A stretch of DNA of 64,000 bases from CAXRDE01 sp964229355 (GCA_964229355.1 CAXRDE010000019.1:372001-436000); one strand, 5' to 3'; shown: positions 51,017-59,059, numbered from the stretch's first letter. A program made the numbers and translations. The notes: a model not told the origin generated them from the sequence alone.

Positions 51017-51433
51017 ATGATACAGCGTGTCTTTAGCGGTGGATTGCTTGTGTTTGTGTGCAGCCTGTGCTTATGGGCCTGTGCAGGTCCTGAGACCCGT
51101 GCGCAGAACGCATTTCAAACCGACATGCAAAGAGCACATGTTGCCCTGGTGGATGTGCAAGGTCTGGTAAACTCCAATAAATTTGCCAAGGTGCGCTACA
51201 CAGAACGGGTTAACCGGATGGTGCCCATTGCACAGCAAGCGCTGAAAAAATACCAGGGCACTGAAAAAGAGTCTGATCCCACCTATCAGAGTTTAAAAAA
51301 AGCCTTTGAGCATTACGTAATGGCCGATCACCTCTGGAAGCAAGACAAAGGTTTGGTCATTGTCAACAAACGCTTAGCCGATGCGGACCAGGAGCTCGCC
51401 CGTGCAGCCCGGTCGATGAAGGAGCCTGAATAA
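51017..51433 (+). CDS. Small helical lipoprotein
   Basis: A 138-residue lipoprotein: signal LVFVCSLCLWACAGP with the lipid Cys in WACAG, then an all-helical body (MQRAHVALVDVQGLVNSNKF, YQSLKKAFEHYVMADHLWKQD). It is not a recognised family. GGAGGA precedes the ATG by 9 bases. It overlaps the HMG-CoA lyase start (TAATG) and may share its transcript, but there is no functional link evident. Confidence 0.65.
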   Translation: MIQRVFSGGLLVFVCSLCLWACAGPETRAQNAFQTDMQRAHVALVDVQGLVNSNKFAKVRYTERVNRMVPIAQQALKKYQGTEKESDPTYQSLKKAFEHYVMADHLWKQDKGLVIVNKRLADADQELARAARSMKEPE

Positions 51434-52347
51434 TGTCTGTGTCATTACCCCCTGCGGTCACTCTGGTGGAGGTGGGACCGCGAGATGGTTTGCAAAATGA
51501 AAGTCAGGTGTTGCCAACGCAGGACAAAATTAAAATGATTGATCAGCTCTCTGAGAGCGGTCTAAAGTACATTGAAATTGGTTCTTTTGTCAGACCCGAC
51601 CGTATTCCTCCTTTGGCAGATACCGACGTGGTTGCTGCGGGCATTCAGCGCAAACCAGGAGTGACTTATGCTGCTCTGGTTCCCAATATTAAAGGCTTAG
51701 AGCGGGCTGTAGCGGCTCAACTGGATGAGATTGCTATTTTTATGTCCGCCACCAATGCCCACAATTTAAAAAACACCAACCGCACCACTGCTGAGGCCCT
51801 GGCGATGTACCCTGAGCTCGTGCAAGCAGCGCGTGAACAGGGCTTGAAAGTAAGGGCTTATTTGTCCACGGTATTTGGCTGTCCTTATGAAGGGGATGTG
51901 GCGGTAGAAACGGTGGCACCGTTGGTTCATGCCTTGCTCGACATGGGGGTGTATCAGGTGTCATTGGGAGATACCATTGGCGTCACCAATCCTGTGGCGG
52001 TACAGCATGTGCTGTCTCACTTATTGACGGACTTACAACCCGAACAATTGGCCCTGCATTTTCACGATACCCGTGGAACGGCGTTGGCCAATATTCTTGC
52101 GGGTTTGCAAATGGGCATTACCACCTTTGATGCCTCTGTGGGCGGATTGGGCGGTTGCCCATATGCCCCCGGTGCCGCAGGCAATATGTCGACGGAAGAC
52201 CTGGTGTACATGTTGCAGGGGATGGGGGTTGAAACCGGTGTGAGCCTGGATCGCCTGGTGAGTGTGAACCATTATCTGGCGGAGCGTTTTAACCGGCAAT
52301 TGATGAGTAAATATGCCCTGACCCGGCCGGGTGCAGAGATTAAGTAA
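51433..52347 (+). CDS. mvaB: Hydroxymethylglutaryl-CoA lyase
   Basis: A 304-residue TIM-barrel lyase that cleaves HMG-CoA to acetoacetate and acetyl-CoA, in leucine degradation. LVEVGPRDGLQNES carries the catalytic Arg/Asp pair, LHFHDTRGTALANILAGL the metal His residues and SVGGLGGCPYAPGAAGNMSTED the family signature with the active-site Cys. Other leucine-pathway genes are not adjacent. The start overlaps the preceding lipoprotein stop. Confidence 0.95.
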   Translation: MSVSLPPAVTLVEVGPRDGLQNESQVLPTQDKIKMIDQLSESGLKYIEIGSFVRPDRIPPLADTDVVAAGIQRKPGVTYAALVPNIKGLERAVAAQLDEIAIFMSATNAHNLKNTNRTTAEALAMYPELVQAAREQGLKVRAYLSTVFGCPYEGDVAVETVAPLVHALLDMGVYQVSLGDTIGVTNPVAVQHVLSHLLTDLQPEQLALHFHDTRGTALANILAGLQMGITTFDASVGGLGGCPYAPGAAGNMSTEDLVYMLQGMGVETGVSLDRLVSVNHYLAERFNRQLMSKYALTRPGAEIK

Positions 52348-52427
52348 CACATTTTTGTTGCAAAAATGTTGATTTATAGAGATATGTTGTGTTTATATAA
52401 AGAAACTACACCATAAGGATCCGCATC

Positions 52428-52622
52428 ATGTCTCAACTGCTTTTGCCCCGCTTATCTGAAGAGCGCTTCGCGGCACTGCAAGCCCAATGTCATCTGTCTG
52501 CCGAGGCCATTGATCATCTGGTGGCTGAGCTGCATGAGGCAGAAGCTGTCCATTCACCCCTCACGTCAGAGACCCCCGCTGCGCAAGATCTACGAGCTAC
52601 GCAAGAGGATGCCAGCCTGTAA
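52428..52622 (+). CDS. Short acidic peptide, possible precursor or regulator near the DUF692-like pair
   Basis: A 64-residue protein, SRLSEERF-like helix at the start (LPRLSEERFAALQAQCHLSA), then AEAIDHLVAELHEAEAVH and a Thr/Ala/Pro-rich tail; one Cys. No family is recognised. A TTGATT (52369) with an A/T-rich -10 (TTTATA, 52392) could drive it, and AAGGATCC precedes the ATG. The last 33 bases overlap the convergent HvfC-like gene. Size and place make it a candidate substrate peptide for that system, but it lacks the multiple Cys of known MNIO substrates. Confidence 0.45.
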   Translation: MSQLLLPRLSEERFAALQAQCHLSAEAIDHLVAELHEAEAVHSPLTSETPAAQDLRATQEDASL

Positions 52623-53354
52623 AAATGCTTGTGCTGCACGAATGAGCGTTTCTGCATCTCGTTGTGCATCGCTCTCAGGGTGTTTTTGAAGCACCTCAGC
52701 CACAAGGGTCTCCCAGGATTTTTCTCCCAGACATTGCAACAGGCACTCCGCCAGCAAAGGGCTGATTTTTTCAAGTCTCACGCCTTTAAACTCCTGGAGG
52801 AGTAAATAGGGGGTACTCGGATATAAAGGCCATTGTAAAAGGTCTTTCGCTTGCGTATGGGGCTGCTGTAAAGCTGACCACACCAAAGGAAAATAAGGTC
52901 CCAGATAAACAACTCTGGCCCAGCTGGCCAATTGAGGACCCGCGCAGGCAGGAAATACCTGCGGTAATTGATAAAAACTCAGTGACTTGATGTGGGCTTC
53001 ATAACGACACAGTTCTGCAAAGTGCAGGGTGCCTGCTTCAGAATAATCCGCCAAAAAACGCAATAATCTTACCTGTACTTGCTGTGTACTCTCATGGGCG
53101 CAGTGCTTATACACATCAAAAAAATCTAACAAAGCGGTATTCAACCGATCGGGCCGTGCGAGCTTTTTGACGCTGGGCGACAACTGTTGGTAGAAGTACA
53201 CCAGGGTCTGTTCTTGCATCGATTGACGCATGGGTTGAGCCTCATGCCAGTTTTGCAAATGGCCCTTTTCGTGTTCAGAGAGAGAACTTGACAGCGTAGA
53301 CGGATTTGAAAATAGGGCATTGAGCCAGCTGTTTTGGTACTGTTTTAAGCTCAT
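52590..53354 (-). CDS. HvfC/DUF2063-like partner protein
   Basis: A 254-residue soluble protein. By eye it follows the HvfC (DUF2063) plan: N-terminal SLKQYQNSWLNALFS (the family's short LxxxQxxxxxxL opening), then YFYQQLSPSVKKLARPDRLN and LRFLADYSEAGTLHFAELCRYEAHI, matching the family's FL...P.L.dLArlE helix. HvfC-type proteins act as recognition partners of DUF692 (MNIO) enzymes that modify peptide Cys residues. The start lies directly at the stop of the methyltransferase/DUF692-like gene (TGATG), so the pair is co-translated. The similarity is distant. Confidence 0.55.
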   Translation of the reverse strand: MSLKQYQNSWLNALFSNPSTLSSSLSEHEKGHLQNWHEAQPMRQSMQEQTLVYFYQQLSPSVKKLARPDRLNTALLDFFDVYKHCAHESTQQVQVRLLRFLADYSEAGTLHFAELCRYEAHIKSLSFYQLPQVFPACAGPQLASWARVVYLGPYFPLVWSALQQPHTQAKDLLQWPLYPSTPYLLLQEFKGVRLEKISPLLAECLLQCLGEKSWETLVAEVLQKHPESDAQRDAETLIRAAQAFLQAGILLRSS

Positions 53355-54736
53355 CAGGTGACCTGCTTTATAAACTGTTGGTGTAGGGGCTCGAGTATTT
53401 TCAGATCTGCTTCTGAGTGGGGACCTGGTGTGTAACTCAGCATTTGTAGGGGAAAGCGCTGCAAGATCGTCTGGGCTAACTGGGCAATACGGGGGGTGTG
53501 GAGGCGGGTCGGCTTTTCGATATGCAAGGCAACCACATGGGCGGTGGGGAGTTTATCGAGATACGCTTCGGGTGTCATGTAAAAGGCGCTGGCATTGACC
53601 AGCAAGGTGTCTAAAGACAGAGACAACAGGCATTGGGCTTCTTCGGCAATATGTTTTAGAAAGGTGGCTTCGTCCATTTCATAGCTTTTGGGTGGCACAC
53701 GATAGGCCACCGGCTCTAAAATAGGAATCACGCCCAGGTTCTGACGGAGTGTTTTGAGTTGGCTTTTCACGTGCTCGAGGGCTTCTTCACCGGGTAAGAG
53801 GGCATGTAAAAATGGACTCCCATTGTTTTCGGTATAGCGAAAACCCAGTCCCATTTTAAGCCAATTGGTATTTAAGCGCTGGATAAGACGGTGCAAATGA
53901 GAGCGAATATTTTCAGGGGGCGGTGTGGTACTGGCCAGAGATAACTGTTGACTGTACATGCCCAAAGGTTTTTTTTGGGATAGGTGCAGCAGAAGACTGT
54001 CAAAGCTCAGGGGTTCAAGGTGGGCAGCAGGCAGCTCCAAATAGTCCACCTGGGGGATATTAACAATCGTTTGCGGATCCTGGCTCGTGTGGTGCCTCAC
54101 GGCAAAACCGGCCGGAGTCAGGGGTTGAAAAGGAGATTGCGAGTGGATTTGAAAGGGTTTTTGCAGAATGCGCTGCTCTACCTGATGCGGCGCCTGGGGA
54201 TCCAGATTACGCACCTGGGCTTTGCCCTGAAAAGCCCAGAGGGTTTGCCAATCCGCAAAGCGCTTTGTGAACTCTTCTGGGCTAAAAACCCCCGTGGGGC
54301 GTGGCGAGATTTGGTTGCTGGTGCGGGCTAATTTTTCGTGGGCCCAGACGTCTTCGGGTGAAAGACCTGAAACAATGAAAAAACCACCGGGTTTAAGGGC
54401 TGACTTTAAGCGGCCGATAATGCGGGCCCGTTCCCCATTGGGAATAAAGGGAAAGACGTTGAGACCCAAAATGAGTCCGTAGGTGTCCCGCTGCATGCGA
54501 AACCCGCGAATATCCTGGTGTAACCAGGTAATGTTGGGATGGGGATAGCGCTGCTGTGCCTCGGTGACACATTGTTGATCCACGTCTAAGGCCGTGACAT
54601 GAAAGCCGTACTCGGCCAAATGATGGGTTAACTCGCCCCTGCCAAAGCCAATGTCGCACACATGGAGATGAGGAATCCAGGGCAATAAACGCAAGAGGTC
54701 ACTCAGGTGCAGTTGTCGGCTCGAGAAGACGCTCAT
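53354..54736 (-). CDS. SAM methyltransferase fused to a degenerate DUF692 (MNIO-like) barrel
   Basis: A 460-residue two-domain protein. Residues 1 to about 200: class I methyltransferase (VCDIGFGRGELTHHLAEYGF SAM loop, VTALDVDQQCVTEAQQRY, LILGLNVFPFIPNGER). Residues about 225-460 run parallel to DUF692/MNIO: VDYLELPAAHL, GMYSQQLSLAS (family His becomes Tyr), LGFRYTENNGSPF (SdH region), ALLPGEEALEHVKSQLKTLR, IPILEPVAYRVPP (EN becomes EP), EMDEATFLKHIAEEAQC, DTLLVNASAFY (LLDVNN region altered) and VVALHIEKP (HxxG region). Most metal ligands look replaced, so the barrel may bind rather than oxidise. It is the first gene of a two-gene operon with the HvfC-like gene. Confidence 0.6.
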   Translation of the reverse strand: MSVFSSRQLHLSDLLRLLPWIPHLHVCDIGFGRGELTHHLAEYGFHVTALDVDQQCVTEAQQRYPHPNITWLHQDIRGFRMQRDTYGLILGLNVFPFIPNGERARIIGRLKSALKPGGFFIVSGLSPEDVWAHEKLARTSNQISPRPTGVFSPEEFTKRFADWQTLWAFQGKAQVRNLDPQAPHQVEQRILQKPFQIHSQSPFQPLTPAGFAVRHHTSQDPQTIVNIPQVDYLELPAAHLEPLSFDSLLLHLSQKKPLGMYSQQLSLASTTPPPENIRSHLHRLIQRLNTNWLKMGLGFRYTENNGSPFLHALLPGEEALEHVKSQLKTLRQNLGVIPILEPVAYRVPPKSYEMDEATFLKHIAEEAQCLLSLSLDTLLVNASAFYMTPEAYLDKLPTAHVVALHIEKPTRLHTPRIAQLAQTILQRFPLQMLSYTPGPHSEADLKILEPLHQQFIKQVT

Positions 54737-54771
54737 GGACGGTTCCTCATGGGAAAAAAGTCACAAAAAAA

Positions 54772-54843
54772 AGGCGATGGCCGGAATCGAACCGGCGAAT
54801 AAAGCTTTTGCAGAGCTCGGCCTTACCACTTGGCTACATCGCC
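54772..54843 (-). tRNA. tRNA-Cys(GCA)
   Basis: On the minus strand: acceptor GGCGATG paired with CATCGCC, discriminator U as expected for Cys, anticodon loop CTGCAAA (GCA), T arm GGTTCGATTCC. CCA is not encoded. A run of T residues follows, a natural end signal. Confidence 0.93.
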
Positions 54844-54910
54844 CTATCATCGCGTTACGCCTGAGGGCGCGTTGCAATAGGATATGCAATTTAACATACT
54901 GTAAAGCCCT

Positions 54911-55822
54911 TTAGCAATGGTTTCGTAGAAAGCACTCAATAATTTCAAACACCTGATCTGGCGGTAAAAAGCTGCGGGAGCCGTTGGGGCGACGCGGTGC
55001 GCCACCAATGCTGCTGCCCCCACCCCAACCCGGTTCAATATCGTTGAGATGCTCTAAAATGGCTGGAATATTAAAGTCTTTGATGAGGTCTGACTGTTTA
55101 GCAATGGTGTAAGAAAAAGAACGCTCCACATTGCCATCAGGCCCTGTGACTTCAATTTCATGAAAAGAAACCACTTTGGCGTAACCGTCGCGGTATAAAG
55201 AGCCGAAGACCCGCTCAGGGCTATGGGTCATGACCCAACCTGAGCCCTCATGGGTGATTTCATAGCGGCACCCGCGGTTGCGGGCATACTGTGGAATCGT
55301 ATAGCGCTTATTGTGAAAGATGAGCTTATCGGTACGTTTGAGACACGCAAAGAGCAATTGATAAAGATCCGCTGTGGCATAGGCATTTTCGCGGCGACAC
55401 CGGCATTCAGGCTCCATGGCCCCTTTAAAAAAGCGCTGGCACAACTCTGAGTCACGCACGTAGGCAAAGTAAGAGGGGCCGTGAGCGTCTACGTTGGCCA
55501 CATCCTCCACCAGATTGCGTACCCGCGGGTTATTGATGGCCGACGGATGGCGCAAGAGCCAGGTGGCGAGCACCGTGTCGGCGTCGATATCGTTTAAATA
55601 AACGGTCATATTTCCGGGATCGAGTCCCAGGATCAAGGCGTCCAAGACTTGTGCACACGTTGCTTTTGTCACCAGGCGAATACAGCCCGCATGGTGGTCA
55701 AAGCTGTATTTATGCGCTTTGACGTCGATGGCGGGTCCCTGGACATAGCCATCTAAAGCAATTGATCGAGGAGGCAGCTCCTCAAAGGGCACAATCTTGC
55801 CGCGTTTAATGATTATTTTCAT
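54911..55822 (-). CDS. DHH-motif protein of unknown function
   Basis: A 303-residue soluble protein. The N-terminal half shows VKAHKYSFDHHAGCIRLVTK (DHH motif) and MTVYLNDIDADTVLATWLLRHP (the second Asp cluster), the order seen in DHH-family phosphoesterases; a later part has ECRCRRENAYATADLYQL and a Gly-rich tail (GWGGGSSIGGAPRRPNGSRS). The usual DHHA1 domain with GGGH is not seen. Oligonucleotide or cyclic nucleotide hydrolysis is the family role but not shown here. The frame opens at ATG 55855; ATG 55822 better fits the fold. It lies 68 bases upstream of the tRNA-Cys and may share its transcript. Confidence 0.55.
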   Translation of the reverse strand: MKIIIKRGKIVPFEELPPRSIALDGYVQGPAIDVKAHKYSFDHHAGCIRLVTKATCAQVLDALILGLDPGNMTVYLNDIDADTVLATWLLRHPSAINNPRVRNLVEDVANVDAHGPSYFAYVRDSELCQRFFKGAMEPECRCRRENAYATADLYQLLFACLKRTDKLIFHNKRYTIPQYARNRGCRYEITHEGSGWVMTHSPERVFGSLYRDGYAKVVSFHEIEVTGPDGNVERSFSYTIAKQSDLIKDFNIPAILEHLNDIEPGWGGGSSIGGAPRRPNGSRSFLPPDQVFEIIECFLRNHC

Positions 55823-55959
55823 GGCAAAGCCCGATGTTTTCTCAGATCTTAGCATAAGATGGAAGCTTTTTGCGATTGTTCTCTGGTTACAGACCCAGAA
55901 TCTTCAGAGATGTTAGACTGAACAGCAATATTTTAACATTGTGTGACGGAGAGTTAAAT

Positions 55960-57660
55960 TTGAATATTATAGATGTGATGGGCAACATTACTGCCTTCTT
56001 ATGGGGCCCCTGGACCTTTTTTGTCTTGATGGGCTCGGGTATTTTATTCACCATTTGGAGTAAATTCGTTCAATTCCGGGCAGTGACCCATGGTATTGAA
56101 GTGGTACGCGGGGTGTATGATGATCCCGATGACCCTGGTGCGATCAACCATTTTCAGGCCCTTTCGGCTGCCCTTTCAGGGACCGTGGGCCTCGGCAATA
56201 TTGGCGGTGTGGCGATGGCCATCGCCCTCGGTGGACCAGGTTCGCTCTTTTGGATGTGGGTGGTCGGCTTTTTAGGGATGGCCATTAAAACCGTTGAAGT
56301 GACATTGGCTTTGATGTACCGCAATATGGACGATCCCGACAACCCTCACGGGGGAGCCATGTGGGTTATCGATAAAACCCTGGGCAAATACAACGACTGG
56401 CGCAAGGGCCTGGCCCGCGTGCTGGCCGTCTTTTTCTGCTGTACCTTGCTTATTTCCAGCATGACGGGCGGCAATATGTTTCAGTCCTGGAACGTGGGCG
56501 AAATTTTGAATGTGTACTTTGGAGTGCCTCAAATTGCCACCGGAATTGTGCTTGCCATTGTGGTGGGCATGGTGATTGTGGGCGGTATTAAGCGCATTGG
56601 CGATGTGGCAGGCAAAGTTGTGCCTCTGATGTGTGCCCTTTATGTCTTAGCGGGCTTAGCGGTATTGGCTGTCAATATTCAGGCCATTCCCTCGATGTTG
56701 GCCTTGATTGTTTCGAGCGCCTTTACCCCTGTGGCTGCAGGCGGTGCCTTTGTGGGGGTGACCATGTATGCCACCTTTGAAATTGGCTTACAGCGTGCGC
56801 TGTTTTCCAATGAAGCGGGTCAGGGTTCTGCGCCCATTGCTCACGCGGCGGCGAAAAGTCATGAAGCCACCCGTGAAGGGGTTGTGGCTGGTTTAGAGCC
56901 TCTGATTGATACCATTCTCATTTGTACCCTAACTGCACTGGTGATTTTGTGTACGGGTACCTGGAATCGCGATGCCATTGGTCAATTAAGTGGTCCTGCA
57001 GTGATGGCGCAAAATGCAGAAGGCAAAACAGTTTTGCAAGCCCCCAATCAGGTGTCAGACTTGCCGGAATTGGCCTCCTGGGAAAAATGGCAGCCCGGTT
57101 CTCAAATCTTTATGATGGTTGATGTGCCTGCTGAGGACGGCACCGTTAAGCGAGGCAAAATCTACGGCACCATCGTCGCGGGAGCCACCGCTGGCAAAGA
57201 TATGGTGGAGTGGGGAGAGGTTCCCGAAGGTGCTCAGTGGGTGATGGTGGATGGTAAGCCGGACCAGAGCATTTACCGTAATTTTGTGGGAGCCAGTCTG
57301 ACGGGCCATGCTTTTGACCGGGCCTTTCCGGGCCTGGGTAAATGGCTGATTACCGTCGCTGCCGTGCTTTTTGCGGTTTCCACGATGATCTCCTGGAGCT
57401 ATTATGGTGAACAGGGCGTTATCTTTATCTTTGGAGGTAAAGGCATCCTCATTTATAAGGCCATTTTCTTGTTGGGAACCCTGGCCGCGCCAGTGCTGAT
57501 TACCACCGATAAAGAACTGGGCATTTTGGCGGATTTTGGTACGGGCTGGATGCTCTGGGCCAATATCCCCATTTTGCTGATTATGGGGCACCTTGCCATT
57601 CGTGAGATGAGTGGCTATTTTGCCAAACTGGATCGTGGCGAGTTCACCCGTCAGAAGTAA
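55960..57660 (+). CDS. AGCS-family sodium:alanine/glycine symporter with extra domain
   Basis: A 566-residue transporter starting at TTG after GGAGAG (6 bases). Ten or so membrane helices; the AGCS signature is FQALSAALSGTVGLGNIGGVAMAIALGGPGSLFWMW, with ALFSNEAGQGSAPIAHAAAKSHE mid-protein. The family imports Ala/Gly with Na+. Unlike typical AGCS proteins of 440-480 residues, it carries about 100 hydrophilic residues (about 355-455: NAEGKTVLQAPNQVSDLPEL to GKPDQSIYRNF) between two helices, forming an apparent extracytoplasmic or cytoplasmic insertion with strand-like pattern. Monocistronic, ended by 57684-57720. Confidence 0.88.
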   Translation: MNIIDVMGNITAFLWGPWTFFVLMGSGILFTIWSKFVQFRAVTHGIEVVRGVYDDPDDPGAINHFQALSAALSGTVGLGNIGGVAMAIALGGPGSLFWMWVVGFLGMAIKTVEVTLALMYRNMDDPDNPHGGAMWVIDKTLGKYNDWRKGLARVLAVFFCCTLLISSMTGGNMFQSWNVGEILNVYFGVPQIATGIVLAIVVGMVIVGGIKRIGDVAGKVVPLMCALYVLAGLAVLAVNIQAIPSMLALIVSSAFTPVAAGGAFVGVTMYATFEIGLQRALFSNEAGQGSAPIAHAAAKSHEATREGVVAGLEPLIDTILICTLTALVILCTGTWNRDAIGQLSGPAVMAQNAEGKTVLQAPNQVSDLPELASWEKWQPGSQIFMMVDVPAEDGTVKRGKIYGTIVAGATAGKDMVEWGEVPEGAQWVMVDGKPDQSIYRNFVGASLTGHAFDRAFPGLGKWLITVAAVLFAVSTMISWSYYGEQGVIFIFGGKGILIYKAIFLLGTLAAPVLITTDKELGILADFGTGWMLWANIPILLIMGHLAIREMSGYFAKLDRGEFTRQK

Positions 57661-57683
57661 ATTCTGTGGGGTGTCATCCTGTC

Positions 57684-57720
57684 AAAAAAAAGCCCAGATA
57701 CACAACGGTGTATCTGGGTT
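57684..57720. terminator. Bidirectional terminator between symporter and flavodoxin
   Basis: An 11-bp perfect stem CCCAGATACAC/GTGTATCTGGG with loop AACG; eight A before it give a T-run on the minus strand (flavodoxin end), and GGGTTT follows on the plus strand. Confidence 0.85.
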
Positions 57721-57774
57721 TGGCATTTGTGGAAGGAATTCCTTCGTTTAGAACAAAGTAAAACTATCGTAGGA

Positions 57775-58284
57775 TTAAGCGTCAAAGCCTTCTTGCTTGA
57801 TTTGTTCTACCCAGGCTTCGACCCGTTGGGGTGTGAGATCTTCTTCATTGTCATTGTCCAGAGCCAGTCCCACAAAAAAGTCCTCGTCCAGTAAGCCTTT
57901 GGACTCCATAAAGTCATAGTCATCGGTGGGCCAGTGTCCCACCACGGTGGCACCCTGGGCAATAAATTTTTCATAGAGCATGCCAATGGCGTCTAAAAAA
58001 GTATAGGGGTAGCCTTGCTGATCTCCCAGGCCAAAGAGCGCGATGGTTTGGGTGCTCAGGTCTAAAGTGTCAATGTCTTCATAGACATCGTACCAGTCGC
58101 CCTGGAGCTCGCCGTCGTTCCAGGTGGGAATACCAATAATGAGATGGCTATAAGCTGTCAGCTCTTCGGCTTTAATATTCCGCACGTCCAGCAGGGTGGC
58201 TTCAGGAAAGTATTCGGCGATATTTTTGGCAACGTGTTCTGTGTTGCCGGTGTCAGAGCCGTAAAGAATGGCGAGTTTTTTCAT
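57775..58284 (-). CDS. Flavodoxin
   Basis: A 169-residue long-chain flavodoxin. The FMN phosphate loop is LAILYGSDTGNTEHVAKNIA, the 60s loop IIGIPTWNDGELQGDWYD supplies the Trp stacking on the isoalloxazine, and FGLGDQQGYPYTFLDAIGML has the 90s loop. Small electron carrier that replaces ferredoxin when iron is scarce. It is downstream of a Cys-rich gene in one operon opposite feoAB, so iron control is likely. ATG at 58284 is preferred over the open frame to 58374, which lies in the neighbour gene. Confidence 0.95.
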   Translation of the reverse strand: MKKLAILYGSDTGNTEHVAKNIAEYFPEATLLDVRNIKAEELTAYSHLIIGIPTWNDGELQGDWYDVYEDIDTLDLSTQTIALFGLGDQQGYPYTFLDAIGMLYEKFIAQGATVVGHWPTDDYDFMESKGLLDEDFFVGLALDNDNEEDLTPQRVEAWVEQIKQEGFDA

Positions 58285-58292
58285 AAGTATAG

Positions 58293-58634
58293 CTAACCTT
58301 GTGTATGTTTGACAGCGGGCTGAGAAAAGCTGTTCTCTAGCGTTTCTCGCATGATTTCGATTTGCACGCGGCATAGCAAGTCAATTAAGTCTTCGAGCTC
58401 TCGTTCGTTAAAAATCAAAGAGATATCGGCAAATTTGAATTGCACTTCGCTCTGCTTTTCGCCCACAATTTTGCGTTGTTGTAGATCTTCTAAGAAAACC
58501 ACAAAACTTTTAAGTTGGGTACTTTTAAAAGGCAGTAAAGCGCAGGCGCAGCGCAGTTTGATATGTTCACAGTCCTTACACCAACAGGCGCTGTAGAAGC
58601 GGCTTTCGAAATGGACACAGCGACAGTCAGACAT
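58293..58634 (-). CDS. Cysteine-rich protein in iron-related operon
   Basis: A 113-residue soluble protein, not recognised. The N-terminal third has eight Cys: MSDCRCVHFESRFYSACWCKDC and IKLRCACALL, a pattern able to bind iron, zinc or an Fe-S centre. The rest is helical (ERELEDLIDLLCRVQIEIMRE). ATG at 58634 has AAAGGAG at 9 bases. It lies 8 bases before the flavodoxin gene. The operon, flavodoxin and divergence from feoAB suggest an iron-starvation role; this is inference. Confidence 0.65.
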   Translation of the reverse strand: MSDCRCVHFESRFYSACWCKDCEHIKLRCACALLPFKSTQLKSFVVFLEDLQQRKIVGEKQSEVQFKFADISLIFNERELEDLIDLLCRVQIEIMRETLENSFSQPAVKHTQG

Positions 58635-58682
58635 TGCCCAGGGCTCCTTTAATAAAAAGATTTGATCATTCGATTTAGACAC

Positions 58683-58711
58683 ATCTTAAAAATGTTTCTG
58701 TAGTTTGTCAA
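58683..58711 (-). promoter_or_regulatory. Promoter of Cys-rich/flavodoxin operon
   Basis: On the minus strand: perfect -35 TTGACA (58711-58706), 17-base spacer, -10 TAAGAT (58688-58683), about 49 bases from the ATG at 58634. Confidence 0.65.
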
Positions 58712-58734
58712 CGTAAAATGCTTTAATTACGTTG
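58709..58734. promoter_or_regulatory. Inverted repeat CAACGTAA/TTACGTTG at the flavodoxin promoter
   Basis: 8-bp arms with a 10-base centre, overlapping the upstream edge of the -35. The half-site recurs at 58944-58952 (TTACGTTGG) and 58989-58998 (AACGTAAATG) on the other side of the divergent region, a candidate operator family. Confidence 0.45.
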
Positions 58735-58866
58735 GTTAGTTATTTTCCGTTTTGTATTGAAAAACAATTTATAAAAGTTTAAATAGGTCTATAATCTTGT
58801 TTTTGGAATAAATAAAAATGAGAGGCAAAAAAAATATTTTTTTAAATGTTTTTTTATTGAAAATCT

Positions 58867-58895
58867 TTGATCTTAAAAAAAAAAGCGTGTATTAT
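58867..58895 (+). promoter_or_regulatory. Upstream plus-strand promoter toward feoA
   Basis: TTGATC (58867-58872), 17-base spacer, TATTAT (58890-58895). The region 58740-58865 is very A/T-rich and shows no gene. Confidence 0.4.
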
Positions 58896-58948
58896 ATTTT
58901 CTCATTAAAAAATTAGCTGATATAAGAAGGTTATGGAGGTTTTTTACG

Positions 58949-59059
58949 TTGGTTTATAAATTTATTTGGAAAATGGAATTAATTTATGAACGTAAATGTT
59001 GTTTTTCTCGCGAAATATTCATTGACAAGACTTCCCTGCATTGTTTAGGATTAAATTAA
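58949..59059 (+). CDS. Candidate 36-residue Cys-containing peptide upstream of feoA
   Basis: TTG start 9 bases after GGAGG (58935-58939). The product begins MVYKFIWKMELIYERKCC and has three Cys. Its last codons run through the feoA -10 and the operator. It may be a leader peptide whose translation tunes feoA, or chance. Confidence 0.3.
   Translation: MVYKFIWKMELIYERKCCFSREIFIDKTSLHCLGLN
59022..59051 (+). promoter_or_regulatory. Promoter of feoA-feoB
   Basis: Perfect -35 TTGACA (59022-59027) with an 18-base spacer to TAGGAT (59046-59051). Confidence 0.55.

Noticed and set aside
58933..58959. Eight-codon frame MEVFYVGL behind AAGAAGG
   Set aside because: The ribosome site would be only 2 bases from the ATG; the TTG frame at 58949 has better spacing.
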